From: Bacillus sp. REN3
Lineage (GTDB): Bacteria > Bacillota > Bacilli > Bacillales > Cytobacillaceae
Reading direction: 5' to 3'
Assembly (NCBI RefSeq): GCF_017912555.1
Contig: NZ_JAERSD010000005.1
Coordinates: 124,001 to 188,000, forward strand
DNA: 64,000 bases
This document shows positions 17,784-26,534 of this stretch, one piece after another (the stretch's first letter is position 1; the number at the start of each line of letters is the position of its first letter). A program made the position numbers and the translations under genes. The notes under the pieces are model-generated. The model was not told the DNA's origin, made no database searches, and saw nothing but the letters and a program-made list of their open reading frames with translations.

Positions 17784-19150
17784 AAAAATTATGGGGCGGC
17801 AGATTTACCGCAACGGCAGAAGACTGGGTCGATGAATTTGGCGCTTCCATCGCTTTCGACCAGGAATTAGTCCAGCAGGACATTGAAGGCAGTATCGCCC
17901 ATGCCACAATGCTTGCCAAGTCTGGCATCGTTACACGAGAAGAAGCAGACGAAATTATCGGCGGGTTGAAGCAGTTGAAGCAAAAAGCCGAAAGCAATGA
18001 CCTTGAATACTCAGCAAAGCTTGAAGATATCCACTTGAACATTGAGCATCAGCTGACAGAATTGATTGGTCCTGTTGGCGGCAAGCTTCATACTGCGCGC
18101 AGCAGGAATGACCAGGTTGCCACAGATATGCATCTGTATTTGCGAGAACAGGCAGGAGAAATCATCGAACTGATCAAGGACTTCCAAAAAGCGATCATCG
18201 AACAGGCCGAGCAGCATATCGAAACGATTGTTCCGGGGTATACGCATCTGCAAAGAGCACAGCCAATTTCTTTTGCCCACCATCTGCTGGCATATTATTG
18301 GATGCTTGACAGGGATAAACAGAGGTATGCTGACAGCCTGAAAAGGACCAATCTATCACCGCTGGGAGCAGGCGCACTGGCAGGGACGACTTTTCCGATT
18401 GACCGCCATTTTACAGCGGAAATGCTTGGTTTTGACGGAATTTATGAAAACAGTTTAGATGCTGTCAGCGACCGTGACTTCATCCTGGAGTTCCTGTCAG
18501 ATAGCTCAATCCTGATGATGCACCTGTCAAGGCTTTGCGAAGAAATCATCCTCTGGTCAAGCCAGGAATTCCAGTTCATCGAGCTTTCGGATACCTTCAC
18601 GACAGGCAGCAGCATCATGCCGCAAAAGAAAAATCCGGACATGGCTGAATTGATCCGCGGGAAAACTGGCCGCGTATACGGGAGCCTGTTCTCCCTGCTT
18701 ACAGTCCTCAAGGGACTTCCGCTTGCGTACAATAAAGACATGCAAGAGGATAAGGAAGGGATGTTCGATACAGTGAAAACCGTTAAAGGTTCACTGAAAA
18801 TATTCTCCGGTATGATCAGGACAATGAAAGTAAAGGCGGAAAAAATGGAAAAGGCCGTGAAAAACGATTTTTCGAACGCGACTGAACTCGCTGACTATCT
18901 TGCTGCCAAAGGAGTGCCATTCCGCGAAGCCCATGAAATTGTCGGGAAACTAGTCCTTGCCTGCATCCATAAAAACTGCTTCCTTTCAGATCTGCCATTG
19001 GACGAATACAAAAAGATGAATCCTTTATTCGAGGAAGACATTTATACGGCATTGAATCCATACAAAGCGGTTGAACGGAGAAATAGCTCAGGAGGCACAG
19101 GTTTTTCCCAGGTTGAATCCCAAATCGCAAAGGCAAAAGCCGCAATATAA
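17780..19150 (+). CDS. argH: Argininosuccinate lyase
   Basis: Splits argininosuccinate into arginine and fumarate. 456 aa. The superfamily signature [12 protein letters not shown], with the mobile catalytic serine loop, is near residue 275; [13 protein letters not shown] near 105 and TPGYTHLQ-like [11 protein letters not shown] near 150 are also intact. The start is GTG 17780, overlapping the argG stop, giving MKKLWGGRF as in the family; the upstream in-frame ATG at 17726 lies inside argG and is rejected. Confidence 0.96.
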   Translation: MKKLWGGRFTATAEDWVDEFGASIAFDQELVQQDIEGSIAHATMLAKSGIVTREEADEIIGGLKQLKQKAESNDLEYSAKLEDIHLNIEHQLTELIGPVGGKLHTARSRNDQVATDMHLYLREQAGEIIELIKDFQKAIIEQAEQHIETIVPGYTHLQRAQPISFAHHLLAYYWMLDRDKQRYADSLKRTNLSPLGAGALAGTTFPIDRHFTAEMLGFDGIYENSLDAVSDRDFILEFLSDSSILMMHLSRLCEEIILWSSQEFQFIELSDTFTTGSSIMPQKKNPDMAELIRGKTGRVYGSLFSLLTVLKGLPLAYNKDMQEDKEGMFDTVKTVKGSLKIFSGMIRTMKVKAEKMEKAVKNDFSNATELADYLAAKGVPFREAHEIVGKLVLACIHKNCFLSDLPLDEYKKMNPLFEEDIYTALNPYKAVERRNSSGGTGFSQVESQIAKAKAAI

Positions 19151-19182
19151 AAAGTACGCAGCCTGGCTGCGTACTTTTTATT
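19150..19182 (+). terminator. Rho-independent terminator of argGH
   Basis: AAAAGTACGCAGC/GCTGCGTACTTTT stem with a 4-nt loop, at the argH stop. Confidence 0.88.
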
Positions 19183-19297
19183 TAGTGGTTTTTTAAATGT
19201 TCATCATCAGGCCCCATCGAAGCGAGGGCAAAAGCTAATCCTTCAGGAAGGTACGCATTTGCTTATCGCCGTTAGGCTATTCTGGTTGAATGAGGCG

Positions 19298-19747
19298 TCA
19301 GTTGTCTTTCTCCGTCCGGACGACCAAGACATCGCATGAAGCATAGCGGGTGATATGCTCGGACACACTGCCGATGAAGAAGCGCTCCATTGCGTTCATA
19401 CCAGTCGCTCCACAGATAATCAAGTCGACGTTGTATTTTTTAGCAACATCTTTGGCGATTTTGACTTTCGGAGATCCGTAATCGATTTCATAGCTTACAT
19501 CTTTGAGACCGGCATCGATTGCTTGCTGTTTATAACTCTCAAGGAGTTCGGTGGCAAATTTGTTCGCACGTTCTGAAATCGTGCGGTCATATGCCTCCAC
19601 AGTTGCAAAGGTGCGTAAATCGATGATGTGGGTCATGACAAGCCTTGCGTCATTCCTTTTTGCAATTTCAATTGCTTTTTTGAAAGCCCATGCTGCTTCT
19701 TTAGAACCATCAACGGCTACTAATATGTTTTTATAGTATAGTGCCAT
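19298..19747 (-). CDS. Universal stress protein, UspA family
   Basis: 149 aa cytoplasmic UspA-fold protein. It starts MALYYKNILVAVDGSKEA (nucleotide-binding strand) and carries the ATP-type loop GATGMNAMERFFIGSVSEHI (G-2X-G-9X-GS) near residue 115, so it probably binds ATP. ATG 19747 is chosen since AAGGAGGCG precedes it by about 8 nt; the frame is open 34 codons further. The gene faces argH. A TATAAT at 19769-19774 (minus strand) may be its -10, but the -35 is unclear. Confidence 0.88.
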   Translation of the reverse strand: MALYYKNILVAVDGSKEAAWAFKKAIEIAKRNDARLVMTHIIDLRTFATVEAYDRTISERANKFATELLESYKQQAIDAGLKDVSYEIDYGSPKVKIAKDVAKKYNVDLIICGATGMNAMERFFIGSVSEHITRYASCDVLVVRTEKDN

Positions 19748-19851
19748 CGCCCTCGCCTCCTTAACTATATTATACATTATTTTCATCTGTATATGGGTGA
19801 CAATCGAACGAACAATAAAAATGCAAGCCGAAAAATCAAGGAGGATCATGG

Positions 19852-20004
19852 ATGGAAAAACGCAAACAGAAGCCAGCTCGGCAATTAGAATTGGAAAAGG
19901 GGATCACGGAGGTCAGCCAGCAAATCATGGACTCATACAACAGTGGAGTGATCGGCCAGGAGCAAAAAGGATCTATCATTGAAACGGAAGAAGAGCAAAG
20001 GTAA
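19852..20004 (+). CDS. 50-aa small hydrophilic protein
   Basis: Not recognised. A short frame preceded by a perfect AAGGAGG 7 nt before ATG 19852. The product is highly charged (begins MEKRKQKPARQLELEKG, ends in ETEEEQR), with a central helix VSQQIMDSYN. A terminator-like hairpin follows 10 nt later, so the unit looks like a real small gene. It is divergent from the universal stress protein gene. Function is unknown; confidence rests on ribosome binding site, composition and the terminator. Confidence 0.6.
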   Translation: MEKRKQKPARQLELEKGITEVSQQIMDSYNSGVIGQEQKGSIIETEEEQR

Positions 20005-20013
20005 GCATCGAGG

Positions 20014-20045
20014 ACAGGCTGCCACCTGAGGCAGCTTGTTTTAAT
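20014..20045 (+). terminator. Terminator after the 50-aa gene
   Basis: CAGGCTGCC/GGCAGCTTG stem (one wobble) followed by TTTTAATT. Confidence 0.65.
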
Positions 20046-20115
20046 TCTGTACATATTCGGAGAATCAGAAAATATAAAAAAGGATTCACTTTATTTAATT
20101 TTTGAACGAATTGTT

Positions 20116-20144
20116 TTGCCAAAAGGTCTTTTTTCTAATAAAAT
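20116..20144 (+). promoter_or_regulatory. Sigma-A promoter for ald
   Basis: TTGCCA, 17-nt spacer, TAAAAT. It leaves a ~105-nt leader before the ald start. Confidence 0.7.
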
Positions 20145-20157
20145 GAAAGTGTTTTCA
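20144..20157 (+). promoter_or_regulatory. Cre-like CcpA site at the ald start point
   Basis: TGAAAGTGTTTTCA agrees at 13 of 14 positions with the strong cre TGAAAGCGTTTTCA; the change hits the central C. It directly abuts the -10 and would cover the transcription start, a repression geometry. Confidence 0.5.
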
Positions 20158-20260
20158 TCCCGTCCATTCATGAATAAGGATTTTTCTTATGGGTATAGGA
20201 TTGATGTAATGATGGCGGCCATGAATGGAAGGGCAAAATTTACATAGGAGGTATGCAAGA

Positions 20261-21382
20261 ATGCGTATTGGTGTACCTAAAGAAATAAAAAACAATGAGA
20301 ATCGCGTGGCAATGACTCCTGCCGGTGTCGTGAACCTTGTTCACAACGGCCATGAAGTGTTTATTGAAACAGGGGCAGGAATCGGTTCAAGCTTTATGGA
20401 TGAAGATTACAAAGAAGCTGGAGCTCATATCGTTGAAAGCGCGGAAGAAGCATGGGACCAGGATATGGTCATGAAGGTCAAAGAGCCCCTGCCGGAGGAA
20501 TACGTGTACTTCCGTGAAGGACTGATTTTATTTACATACTTACACTTGGCGCCAGAGCCTGAGCTTACAAAGGCATTGATCGAGAACAAGGTTGTTGCAA
20601 TTGCCTATGAAACAGTACAGCTGCCTAACAATTCCTTACCATTGCTCACTCCGATGAGTGAAGTTGCCGGAAGGATGGCTCCACAAATCGGTGCCCAATT
20701 CCTTGAGAAGGTGCATGGAGGAAAAGGGATCCTGCTTGGCGGAGTTCCAGGAGTCCAAAGAGGGAAGGTCACAATCATCGGCGGCGGAGTAGCTGGAACG
20801 AATGCAGCGAAAATGGCTGTCGGACTTGGAGCAGAAGTGACCATGATCGACCTGAATCCAGACCGTCTGCGCCAGCTTGACGATATTTTCGGAGCAGATA
20901 TCACAACGCTTATGTCCAACCCGTTGAATATTGCAGAGGCAGTCAAAAGATCGGATTTGGTAATAGGTGCGGTGCTAATTCCTGGTGCGAAAGCTCCTAA
21001 GCTCGTGACAGAGGAAATGATCAAATCCATGAATCCTGGATCAGTTGTTGTCGATATCGCTATCGACCAAGGCGGAATTTTTGAAACGACGGACAGGATC
21101 ACGACACATGATAATCCAACTTATGAAAAACATGGGGTTGTCCACTATGCCGTAGCAAATATGCCAGGCGCAGTGCCGAGAACATCAACGATAGCCTTGA
21201 CAAATGTCACCGTCCCTTACGCACTGCAAATTGCGAATAAGGGCTATAAGCAAGCGTGCCTTGAAAATGAAGCTCTGCTAAAGGGAATCAATACGCTCAA
21301 TGGCTATGTCACATACAAAGCTGTAGCGGAAGCGCATGATCTTGTTTACTCTGAAACAAGATCATTGCTTGAACAAAACTGA
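20261..21382 (+). CDS. ald: Alanine dehydrogenase
   Basis: Reversibly deaminates L-alanine to pyruvate with NAD; needed for alanine use and normal sporulation in B. subtilis. 373 aa. The N-terminal [16 protein letters not shown], the conserved [11 protein letters not shown] substrate region near residue 72, and the dinucleotide-binding [20 protein letters not shown] near 176 are intact. TAGGAGGTATG stands before ATG 20261; the frame is open 12 codons upstream but without a site. Expression is probably under CcpA through the cre-like sequence; the regulator AdeR is not in the window. Confidence 0.96.
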   Translation: MRIGVPKEIKNNENRVAMTPAGVVNLVHNGHEVFIETGAGIGSSFMDEDYKEAGAHIVESAEEAWDQDMVMKVKEPLPEEYVYFREGLILFTYLHLAPEPELTKALIENKVVAIAYETVQLPNNSLPLLTPMSEVAGRMAPQIGAQFLEKVHGGKGILLGGVPGVQRGKVTIIGGGVAGTNAAKMAVGLGAEVTMIDLNPDRLRQLDDIFGADITTLMSNPLNIAEAVKRSDLVIGAVLIPGAKAPKLVTEEMIKSMNPGSVVVDIAIDQGGIFETTDRITTHDNPTYEKHGVVHYAVANMPGAVPRTSTIALTNVTVPYALQIANKGYKQACLENEALLKGINTLNGYVTYKAVAEAHDLVYSETRSLLEQN

Positions 21383-21388
21383 ATTCCC

Positions 21389-21422
21389 AGGGGTCCGGAC
21401 AAGCATCCGGATCCTTTTATTT
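21389..21422 (+). terminator. Rho-independent terminator of ald
   Basis: GGTCCGGA/TCCGGATCC-type stem followed by TTTTATTTTT. Confidence 0.8.
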
Positions 21423-21568
21423 TTATCTGCCGAATCATGAATGACGAGGTAAAATAGCGCAAAGCTGTTTAAATTCCTCGAATTTTAGCGTATATTTATT
21501 TATGAGTATACGGTGCCAGTCCAGTTGCGCCTGGCCGCCGTGATAAAATGTAATTGAGGAGTGGCAAG

Positions 21569-22504
21569 ATGGGAAAAGTACTTGTTTTCGGACATAAAAA
21601 TCCTGATACGGATACAATTTGTTCTTCGATTGCCTATGCGAATCTGAAGCAGAAGCTTGGAGTCGATGCTGAAGCTGTACGCTTAGGGCAGGTCAATGGA
21701 GAAACGCAATATGCGCTGGATTATTTTAATGCAGAATCGCCGCGCTTCGTTGGAGAGGTCGCTTCTGAAGCTGATGAAGTCATTCTTGTTGACCACAATG
21801 AGCGCCAGCAGAGCGCGGATGATATTGATAAGGTAAAAATCACCGAGGTCATCGACCACCACCGTGTCGCTAATTTCGAAACAAGCGACCCGCTTTATTT
21901 CCGTGTGGAGCCAGTCGGCTGTACAGCAACAATCCTGAATAAAATGTACAAAGAAAACAATATCGAAATCGATAAGAATATTGCAGGACTGATGCTTTCA
22001 GCGATCATTTCCGATTCTTTGCTGTTCAAATCCCCGACATGCACAGAGCAAGATGTAGCAGCAGCCCATGAATTGGCTGCGATTGCCGGCGTTGATGCTG
22101 AGCAGTATGGCCTTGAAATGCTGAAGGCAGGGGCTGATTTAAGCAGCAAAACAATTGAAGAACTGATCTCTCTTGATGCAAAAGAGTTCCAGATGGGCGA
22201 GGCGAAGGTTGAAATTGCCCAGGTAAATACAGTCGATGTAAATGAAGTCCTTGAACGCCAGGCCGTGCTGGAAGAAGAACTCTTAAAGACGATTGATCGA
22301 AAAAACCTTGATTTATTCGTCCTTGTCATCACGGATATCCTGAAGAACGACTCTGCAGCACTTGCCCTTGGAAAAGAAGCTTCTGCTGTCGAGGAAGCCT
22401 TCGATGTCACACTGGAGAACAATACTGCGACATTGAAAGGTGTCGTTTCCCGCAAGAAACAAGTTGTGCCTGTCCTGACTAACGTACTTGCGGCAAGAAA
22501 ATAA
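21569..22504 (+). CDS. ppaC: Manganese-dependent inorganic pyrophosphatase
   Basis: Hydrolyses pyrophosphate and so drives biosynthesis; family II (DHH) enzyme. 311 aa. Metal ligands are visible in [12 protein letters not shown] near residue 8 and the DHH motif in [12 protein letters not shown] near 95; the DHHA2 C-terminal domain ends in [26 protein letters not shown] precedes ATG 21569 by about 8 nt, giving the standard [15 protein letters not shown] start. An extended -10 (TGATAAAAT, 21541-21549) lies just upstream. Monocistronic. In B. subtilis ppaC is elsewhere, so the position is not ancestral to that order. Confidence 0.95.
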   Translation: MGKVLVFGHKNPDTDTICSSIAYANLKQKLGVDAEAVRLGQVNGETQYALDYFNAESPRFVGEVASEADEVILVDHNERQQSADDIDKVKITEVIDHHRVANFETSDPLYFRVEPVGCTATILNKMYKENNIEIDKNIAGLMLSAIISDSLLFKSPTCTEQDVAAAHELAAIAGVDAEQYGLEMLKAGADLSSKTIEELISLDAKEFQMGEAKVEIAQVNTVDVNEVLERQAVLEEELLKTIDRKNLDLFVLVITDILKNDSAALALGKEASAVEEAFDVTLENNTATLKGVVSRKKQVVPVLTNVLAARK

Positions 22505-22511
22505 GAAAATG

Positions 22512-22550
22512 AAAAAACCGCTTTGCTTTCCTGGCATAGCGGTTTTTTTT
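22512..22550 (+). terminator. Rho-independent terminator of ppaC
   Basis: AAAAAACCGCT/AGCGGTTTTTT stem with T-run directly behind ppaC. Confidence 0.88.
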
Positions 22551-22649
22551 CAGCACTATTATTTGATGGATAATATAAGCTTTGCAGTTATTAGTACGCA
22601 AGTGGCGCCGGGATCAAGGCTGTGATTAGTGCACAAAGGGGATTGGAGA

Positions 22650-22870
22650 AAATGGGAACGATTGGGGGAAGATCGTGCCCAAACGGATTCCCGGAAACAC
22701 GAAAGTGGAACGATCCGCGGAAGATCGTGCCCAAACGGATTCCCGGAAACACGAAAGTGGAACGATCCGCGGAAGATCGTGCCCAATCGGTAGCTGAAAA
22801 AGGAAAATGGGAACGATCCTCAAAAGACTTTTCCCAAAACGGCTACTCCAATGAAAAATGGGATCGATCT
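22650..22870. repeat. 52-bp tandem repeat with internal palindromes
   Basis: Units begin AAGATCGTGCCC at 22669, 22721 and 22773, exactly 52 bp apart. The first two are virtually identical; the flanks hold degenerate versions, so about four units are traceable. Each unit junction carries ACGATC-N7-GATCGT, a hairpin. As 52 is not a multiple of three, a frame across it changes at every unit, so the frames on both strands here are not genes. The remaining DNA to 23154 shows no feature. Confidence 0.8.
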
Positions 22871-23154
22871 TTGTTAAATAATACACTATGAACCTCTAGC
22901 GGAGGGAGGATGTGGACGATTATAATCAAATGATGCACTAAGCCACGACCGACCAGCTGTAAAAGGTACAGACTATTTCAGTTAGCTCCCTTAAGCATAA
23001 ATGTTTAGTGCCAAATCGTAATAATGCGTTTTCGTTTCAGTATTTCTTTTTAAATTCTTTGTTAAGACTCTTCTTATAACCTTTTTAGTCACTACCCCAT
23101 TAATCGGGTGTAAGGAATCTTAATACATACGATTTCAACAGTTGATCTGCCAGT

Positions 23155-23454
23155 TTATGAAGTCTCCCATTTAAACTTGGATGTTTTCTTATTTAACTTT
23201 TTCATAAAATGATGCATTTGACTATGAAAAATAATCGGCTTGTCAAGGGGAGTTCGGTAAAGTGTAAAATCATGATGGAAAAAAATGAGATAAGCTTCTA
23301 CGGGGAGGTTGTAGCCAAGGTTTTTCAAGATTTGCCTTAAGAGGGACTCGCTTCGTTTCAGCTGGGGGAGGGGGGCTTTTATTTCGTTGCCGGAAAGTGT
23401 TCTCAGCCGGTCGCCTTCGTAAACCACAAACCAGGAACCATATCTGTGAACATT
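23155..23454 (-). pseudogene. Remnant of a NERD-domain protein gene
   Basis: About 100 codons resembling the interior of Bacillus nuclease-related-domain (NERD) proteins: TLSGNEIKAPLPQLKRSESLLRQ followed by NLPVEAYLIF and DKPIIF are diagnostic blocks for the family. Full-length members are roughly 300 aa. Here the N-terminal catalytic part is missing, the frame runs out into a terminator hairpin, and the C-terminal zinc-finger-like region is absent. The only available start is a GTG (23427) without a ribosome binding site. I read it as an internal fragment, not a working gene. Confidence 0.65.
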
Positions 23455-23478
23455 TTTCGAATTATTATAAAGACATTT

Positions 23479-23512
23479 AAAAGCCCGGCGGGTTCCGCCA
23501 GGCTTTTTCTTC
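23479..23512. terminator. Terminator of the amiS/ureI-like gene
   Basis: AAAGCCCGGCGG/CCGCCAGGCTTT stem with T residues on both strands, 4 nt beyond the minus-strand stop at 23516. Confidence 0.75.
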
Positions 23513-23515
23513 CCA

Positions 23516-24145
23516 TCATGCCGTTTTCGCTTTTAGGATGGAAACCCTGATTTTGATTGTAATCGCTGCGAAATAAACGAATGTTGCGAGCGAAATGTAA
23601 ATCCATGCTTCAACGACTTGCGGATTTCTCCACAAACCAGCCATTGATAGCAGGGAGGGGAAAGTCAGGGTAAGCCATGATTGGATGAGGGCAACCTTGC
23701 CGACATAGGCATCGATTTTTTTGCCCAGGCTGTTCAATAAAAAGAACAGGAACCAGAGATATGCCCACATCAGCCATGTCAGTGTGCTGACGATATCCTC
23801 GAAATGGAGATAAGCTGCAACTGCATAAATGACTGCAACCACTGCCACCCAAAGGGAATACCAGCCAAGGCCGCTTCCATTAAGGTCTTTCAATATAGTT
23901 ACACCCACATATAAATAAGTGAAGCCGAACAAAAAAATGCTCGCGAGGCTGAAGATCGTCCAATTGCTCTGGTCTGACACGATAATGAGATATAATGGGA
24001 CGATCACCTGGAGTGCACCGATAAAAAGATTGAAGACAGCAGCGCTTTTCGCATCTGCCTTCCCCATAAGCATCAAGCCATTCAAGAACAATGCTGCGCC
24101 TGACAGCAATAAACCTGCATCTCCCATGATGTTTGGCCGTAACAC
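23516..24145 (-). CDS. AmiS/UreI family transporter
   Basis: 209 aa with six or seven predicted membrane helices. Members form proton-gated urea channels (UreI) or short-chain amide permeases (AmiS). Family blocks include GDAGLLLSGAALFLNGLMLMG at the N-terminus, the VFNLFIGALQVI helix and GFTYLYVG. No urease or amidase gene is within the window, so the substrate cannot be settled from context. GTG 24145, after a modest TAGGA, is listed; ATG 24127 is an alternative with no site, while AAAGGAGG lies farther up. It sits alone between the NERD remnant and cdd. Confidence 0.8.
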   Translation of the reverse strand: MLRPNIMGDAGLLLSGAALFLNGLMLMGKADAKSAAVFNLFIGALQVIVPLYLIIVSDQSNWTIFSLASIFLFGFTYLYVGVTILKDLNGSGLGWYSLWVAVVAVIYAVAAYLHFEDIVSTLTWLMWAYLWFLFFLLNSLGKKIDAYVGKVALIQSWLTLTFPSLLSMAGLWRNPQVVEAWIYISLATFVYFAAITIKIRVSILKAKTA

Positions 24146-24293
24146 CCAATCGTCCTACGGCCTTTCCTCCTTTTTCTATAAGCTGTTTGAAACCATTGGT
24201 GGTTTAGGGGAATCGCTTCACTGGAAATGATGGCTCCGCAGCAAAGCGAGCGGCCGGGAATGGGTCCAACTTCCCAATCCAGACAGTCTGCCA

Positions 24294-24333
24294 AAAGAAA
24301 AGGCAACTCCTTTGGAAGGAATTGCCCTTCTTC
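24294..24333 (-). terminator. Terminator of the deoC-cdd operon
   Basis: On the minus strand, GGGCAATTCCTT / AAGGAGTTGCC stem followed by TTTTCTTTT, 11 nt past the cdd stop. Confidence 0.75.
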
Positions 24334-24343
24334 TAATCTATCT

Positions 24344-24742
24344 TCATTTTTCCATATCTTTCGACGAAAAATAGCCCGGAAGGATTTCATCAATCGTTGT
24401 TTCCTTGACATCGCCATTCAAGTTGGCAAGATAAATCTTTGTTTCGTCTGTCGCGAATTCAGCGATTACCTGGCGGCAGGCACCGCATGGAGAAATCGGA
24501 CCTTCCGTGTCCCCGACTACTGCGATTGCCTTGATTTCCTTTTCCCCTTCAGATACAGCCTTGAAAATGGCGGTCCTTTCAGCACAGTTCGTCAGGCCAT
24601 AAGAAGCGTTTTCAATATTGCAGCCAAGATAAAGGTTGTCATTGCCGGTGATGATAGCGGCGCCGACTTGAAAATCAGAATATGGAACGTATGCTTTGCT
24701 TCTAGCTTCAATCGCTTTTTCAATCAGGATGTTTTTATCCAT
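24344..24742 (-). CDS. cdd: Cytidine deaminase
   Basis: Deaminates cytidine and deoxycytidine to uridine forms in pyrimidine salvage. 132 aa, tetrameric type. Zinc ligands are Cys53 in NCAERTA (with catalytic Glu55) and Cys86/Cys89 in SPCGACRQV. ATG 24742 follows GGGGA by 8 nt; ATG 24757 directly abuts its site and is less likely. It lies 36 nt after deoC in the same direction, forming a nucleoside catabolism operon. In B. subtilis cdd is instead near era, so this pairing with deoC differs. Confidence 0.94.
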   Translation of the reverse strand: MDKNILIEKAIEARSKAYVPYSDFQVGAAIITGNDNLYLGCNIENASYGLTNCAERTAIFKAVSEGEKEIKAIAVVGDTEGPISPCGACRQVIAEFATDETKIYLANLNGDVKETTIDEILPGYFSSKDMEK

Positions 24743-24778
24743 CGGAGCATTCCCCATTCCTAAGATAATTTTTGAAGA

Positions 24779-25453
24779 TCAGTATGAAGAATCAGAGGCC
24801 AGCCCATTCATGATTGCCACACCTGAGCTTGCTCCAATTCTTGTTGCGCCTGCTTCGATCATCTTCTGTGCATCCTCCAGGCTTCTGACACCGCCGGAAG
24901 CTTTTACTCCAATGTCTGGACCTACTGTCTTCCTCATCAACGCTACATCTTCAGCGGTTGCTCCGCCTGTTGAGAACCCAGTGGAAGTCTTGACGAAATC
25001 AGCACCGGCATTTACAGATAGCTTGCAAGCCATGGTTTTTTCTTCGTCTGTCAACAGGCAGGTTTCTATGATGACTTTTGTTAAAGCTTTGCCTTTTGCT
25101 GCTTCTACAACTGCTTTGATATCCTTTTCGACTGCATCGTACTGCTTGTCTTTTAAAGCGCCGATATTAATGACCATATCAACTTCAGTCGCTCCGTTTT
25201 CGATGGCGTTCTTTGTTTCGAATGCTTTTACTTCCGAAGTGGAAGCGCCAAGCGGAAAACCGATGACCGTACAGACCTTCACTTCCTCTGTATCTTTCAA
25301 TACCTCTGCAGCTGTCTTAACCCAGGTCGGGTTCACGCATACAGACGCGAATTTATATTCTTTTGCCTCTTCAGCCAATTTAACGATTTGTGTTTCCGTA
25401 GCCTCTGCCTTTAGCAAAGTGTGGTCGATCATCCTGTTTAATTCGTTTGTCAC
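24779..25453 (-). CDS. deoC: Deoxyribose-phosphate aldolase
   Basis: Cleaves 2-deoxyribose 5-phosphate to glyceraldehyde 3-phosphate and acetaldehyde, the last step in deoxynucleoside use. 224 aa, TIM barrel. Schiff-base Lys155 is in [11 protein letters not shown], Asp92 in VDMVINIG and the second lysine in [12 protein letters not shown] 25453 is used, 9 nt after AAAGGG; ATG 25432 is an alternative. First gene of deoC-cdd. A promoter, paired TGAACAT repeats and a cre-like site lie upstream. The deoR regulator, nupC and pdp genes found with B. subtilis dra (deoC) are absent here. Confidence 0.93.
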   Translation of the reverse strand: MTNELNRMIDHTLLKAEATETQIVKLAEEAKEYKFASVCVNPTWVKTAAEVLKDTEEVKVCTVIGFPLGASTSEVKAFETKNAIENGATEVDMVINIGALKDKQYDAVEKDIKAVVEAAKGKALTKVIIETCLLTDEEKTMACKLSVNAGADFVKTSTGFSTGGATAEDVALMRKTVGPDIGVKASGGVRSLEDAQKMIEAGATRIGASSGVAIMNGLASDSSY

Positions 25454-25484
25454 CTAAATCAAACCCTTTCGTATCCAAAGTATG

Positions 25485-25499
25485 TTGAAACGCTTTCAA
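25485..25499 (-). promoter_or_regulatory. Cre (CcpA) site in the deoC leader
   Basis: Minus strand TTGAAAGCGTTTCAA fits the cre consensus WTGNAANCGNWNNCW with one mismatch and is almost palindromic. It lies about 45-59 nt downstream of the predicted start point, as in CcpA roadblock sites. Confidence 0.6.
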
Positions 25500-25550
25500 A
25501 AAGAATAAAAAATTTTAAGGCTGTATTTTTTAGGGAAATCTTACATAATC

Positions 25551-25594
25551 ACTATATCAGGCGATTGAACATTTGTAAATAAGTAAATGAACAT
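25551..25594 (-). promoter_or_regulatory. deoC-cdd promoter with paired TGAACAT operator repeats
   Basis: On the minus strand TTTACA (25579-25574), 17-nt spacer, TATAGT (25556-25551). On the plus strand TGAACAT occurs at 25566-25572 (in the spacer) and 25588-25594 (upstream of -35), 22 bp apart, i.e. on one face of the helix. This resembles DeoR control of the B. subtilis dra operon, which uses repeated TTCAA-type half-sites; the assignment to DeoR is inference. Confidence 0.55.
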
Positions 25595-25675
25595 ATGTAA
25601 AAACTTGAGTGAAAATACATAGATATGTCACAATTAAAGAAGTAAACAAGAGTCAAAGGTGCCGGATAAATCCTT

Positions 25676-25704
25676 TTGACAATTAGGAGCTATTTCATTA
25701 TAGT
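25676..25704 (+). promoter_or_regulatory. Strong sigma-A promoter for queF
   Basis: TTGACA (consensus), 17-nt spacer, TATAGT. The predicted start falls about 30 nt before the riboswitch. Confidence 0.75.
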
Positions 25705-25738
25705 TGCAGTATAATGAAATATCATTTCCTGCATAGCG

Positions 25739-25822
25739 GGAGAGGTTCATAGCAGACACCCTCTATAAAAAACTATGGCTTTGATGGACATCAACCATAT
25801 CCAGGAGGATATGGTTTTTTAT
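25739..25822 (+). promoter_or_regulatory. preQ1-I riboswitch with terminator
   Basis: The aptamer is at 25741-25778: AGAGG...CCTCT hairpin with the loop GTTCATAGCAGACAC, then TATAAAAAACTATGG, whose A-rich tail and CTA form the class I H-type pseudoknot. This is the hallmark of the preQ1-I class (the B. subtilis queC leader has almost the same sequence). A terminator follows (AACCATATCC/GGATATGGTT, 25793-25816, then T-run), so binding of preQ1 should stop transcription before queF. The downstream gene makes preQ1, so this is end-product feedback. Confidence 0.93.
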
Positions 25823-25891
25823 TTTTTCCAGGGCTGATCAGGAAGCAGGACCTCTGCTTGCGCATGCAGAAATACTAGGAGGGCTTTTAAA

Positions 25892-26389
25892 ATGGCAGGT
25901 AGAAAAGAAGAGGAAATGAAAGATTTAACTTTGCTTGGGAATCAGGGAACGAAATATTTGTTTGAATACAGCCCGGAAATTCTTGAGACATTCGACAACA
26001 AACATCCATACCGCGATTATTTCGTGAAATTCAATACTCCGGAATTCACAAGCCTATGCCCAATCACCGGACAGCCTGATTTTGCTTCTCTCTATATCAG
26101 TTACATTCCCGATGAACTGATGGTTGAAAGCAAGTCATTGAAGCTGTATTTGTTCAGCTTCAGGAATCATGGGGATTTCCATGAGGATTGCATTAACATT
26201 ATCATGAATGATCTGATCAAGTTGATGGATCCCAAGTACATTGAGGTGTGGGGCAAATTTACGCCAAGGGGCGGGATTTCGATCGATCCGTACACGAACT
26301 ATGGCAAGCCCGGAACAAAATATGAAAACATGGCTGAGTACAGGCTGATGAACCATGATATGTACCCCGAAAAAGTCGATAATCGCTGA
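25892..26389 (+). CDS. queF: NADPH-dependent 7-cyano-7-deazaguanine reductase QueF
   Basis: Reduces preQ0 to preQ1 in queuosine synthesis, a nitrile reductase of the tunnel fold. 165 aa, unimodular type. Catalytic Cys56 lies in [14 protein letters not shown] with Asp63; the substrate Glu and NADPH motif region [16 protein letters not shown] follows near residue 78. TAGGAGGG stands 8 nt before ATG 25892. The gene is alone behind its riboswitch; queCDE, usually upstream in B. subtilis (queCDEF operon), are not adjacent here, so the riboswitch has been retained or placed with queF alone. Confidence 0.96.
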   Translation: MAGRKEEEMKDLTLLGNQGTKYLFEYSPEILETFDNKHPYRDYFVKFNTPEFTSLCPITGQPDFASLYISYIPDELMVESKSLKLYLFSFRNHGDFHEDCINIIMNDLIKLMDPKYIEVWGKFTPRGGISIDPYTNYGKPGTKYENMAEYRLMNHDMYPEKVDNR

Positions 26390-26464
26390 AACTACTCTGT
26401 TATTTTTGTATTGCCTGGAATTCATCGAATTATACCAAAGCGAAAGCTATACGTTGTTGGATGA

Positions 26465-26507
26465 AAAAGGAGCTGCCCTGGACAAGTCCGGGAAGCTCCT
26501 TTTTTAG
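26465..26507. terminator. Bidirectional terminator between queF and the M24 peptidase
   Basis: AAAAGGAGCT/AGCTCCTTTT outer stem enclosing a second CCTGGAC/GTCCGGG hairpin, between convergent stops. Confidence 0.8.
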
Positions 26508-26534
26508 TGATTTTTCAGGACGAAAAATCTTTGC

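Noticed and set aside
22622-22891. Open frames on both strands across the 52-bp repeat
   Set aside because: The period is not a multiple of three, so the frame changes at each unit; no ribosome binding site on either strand.
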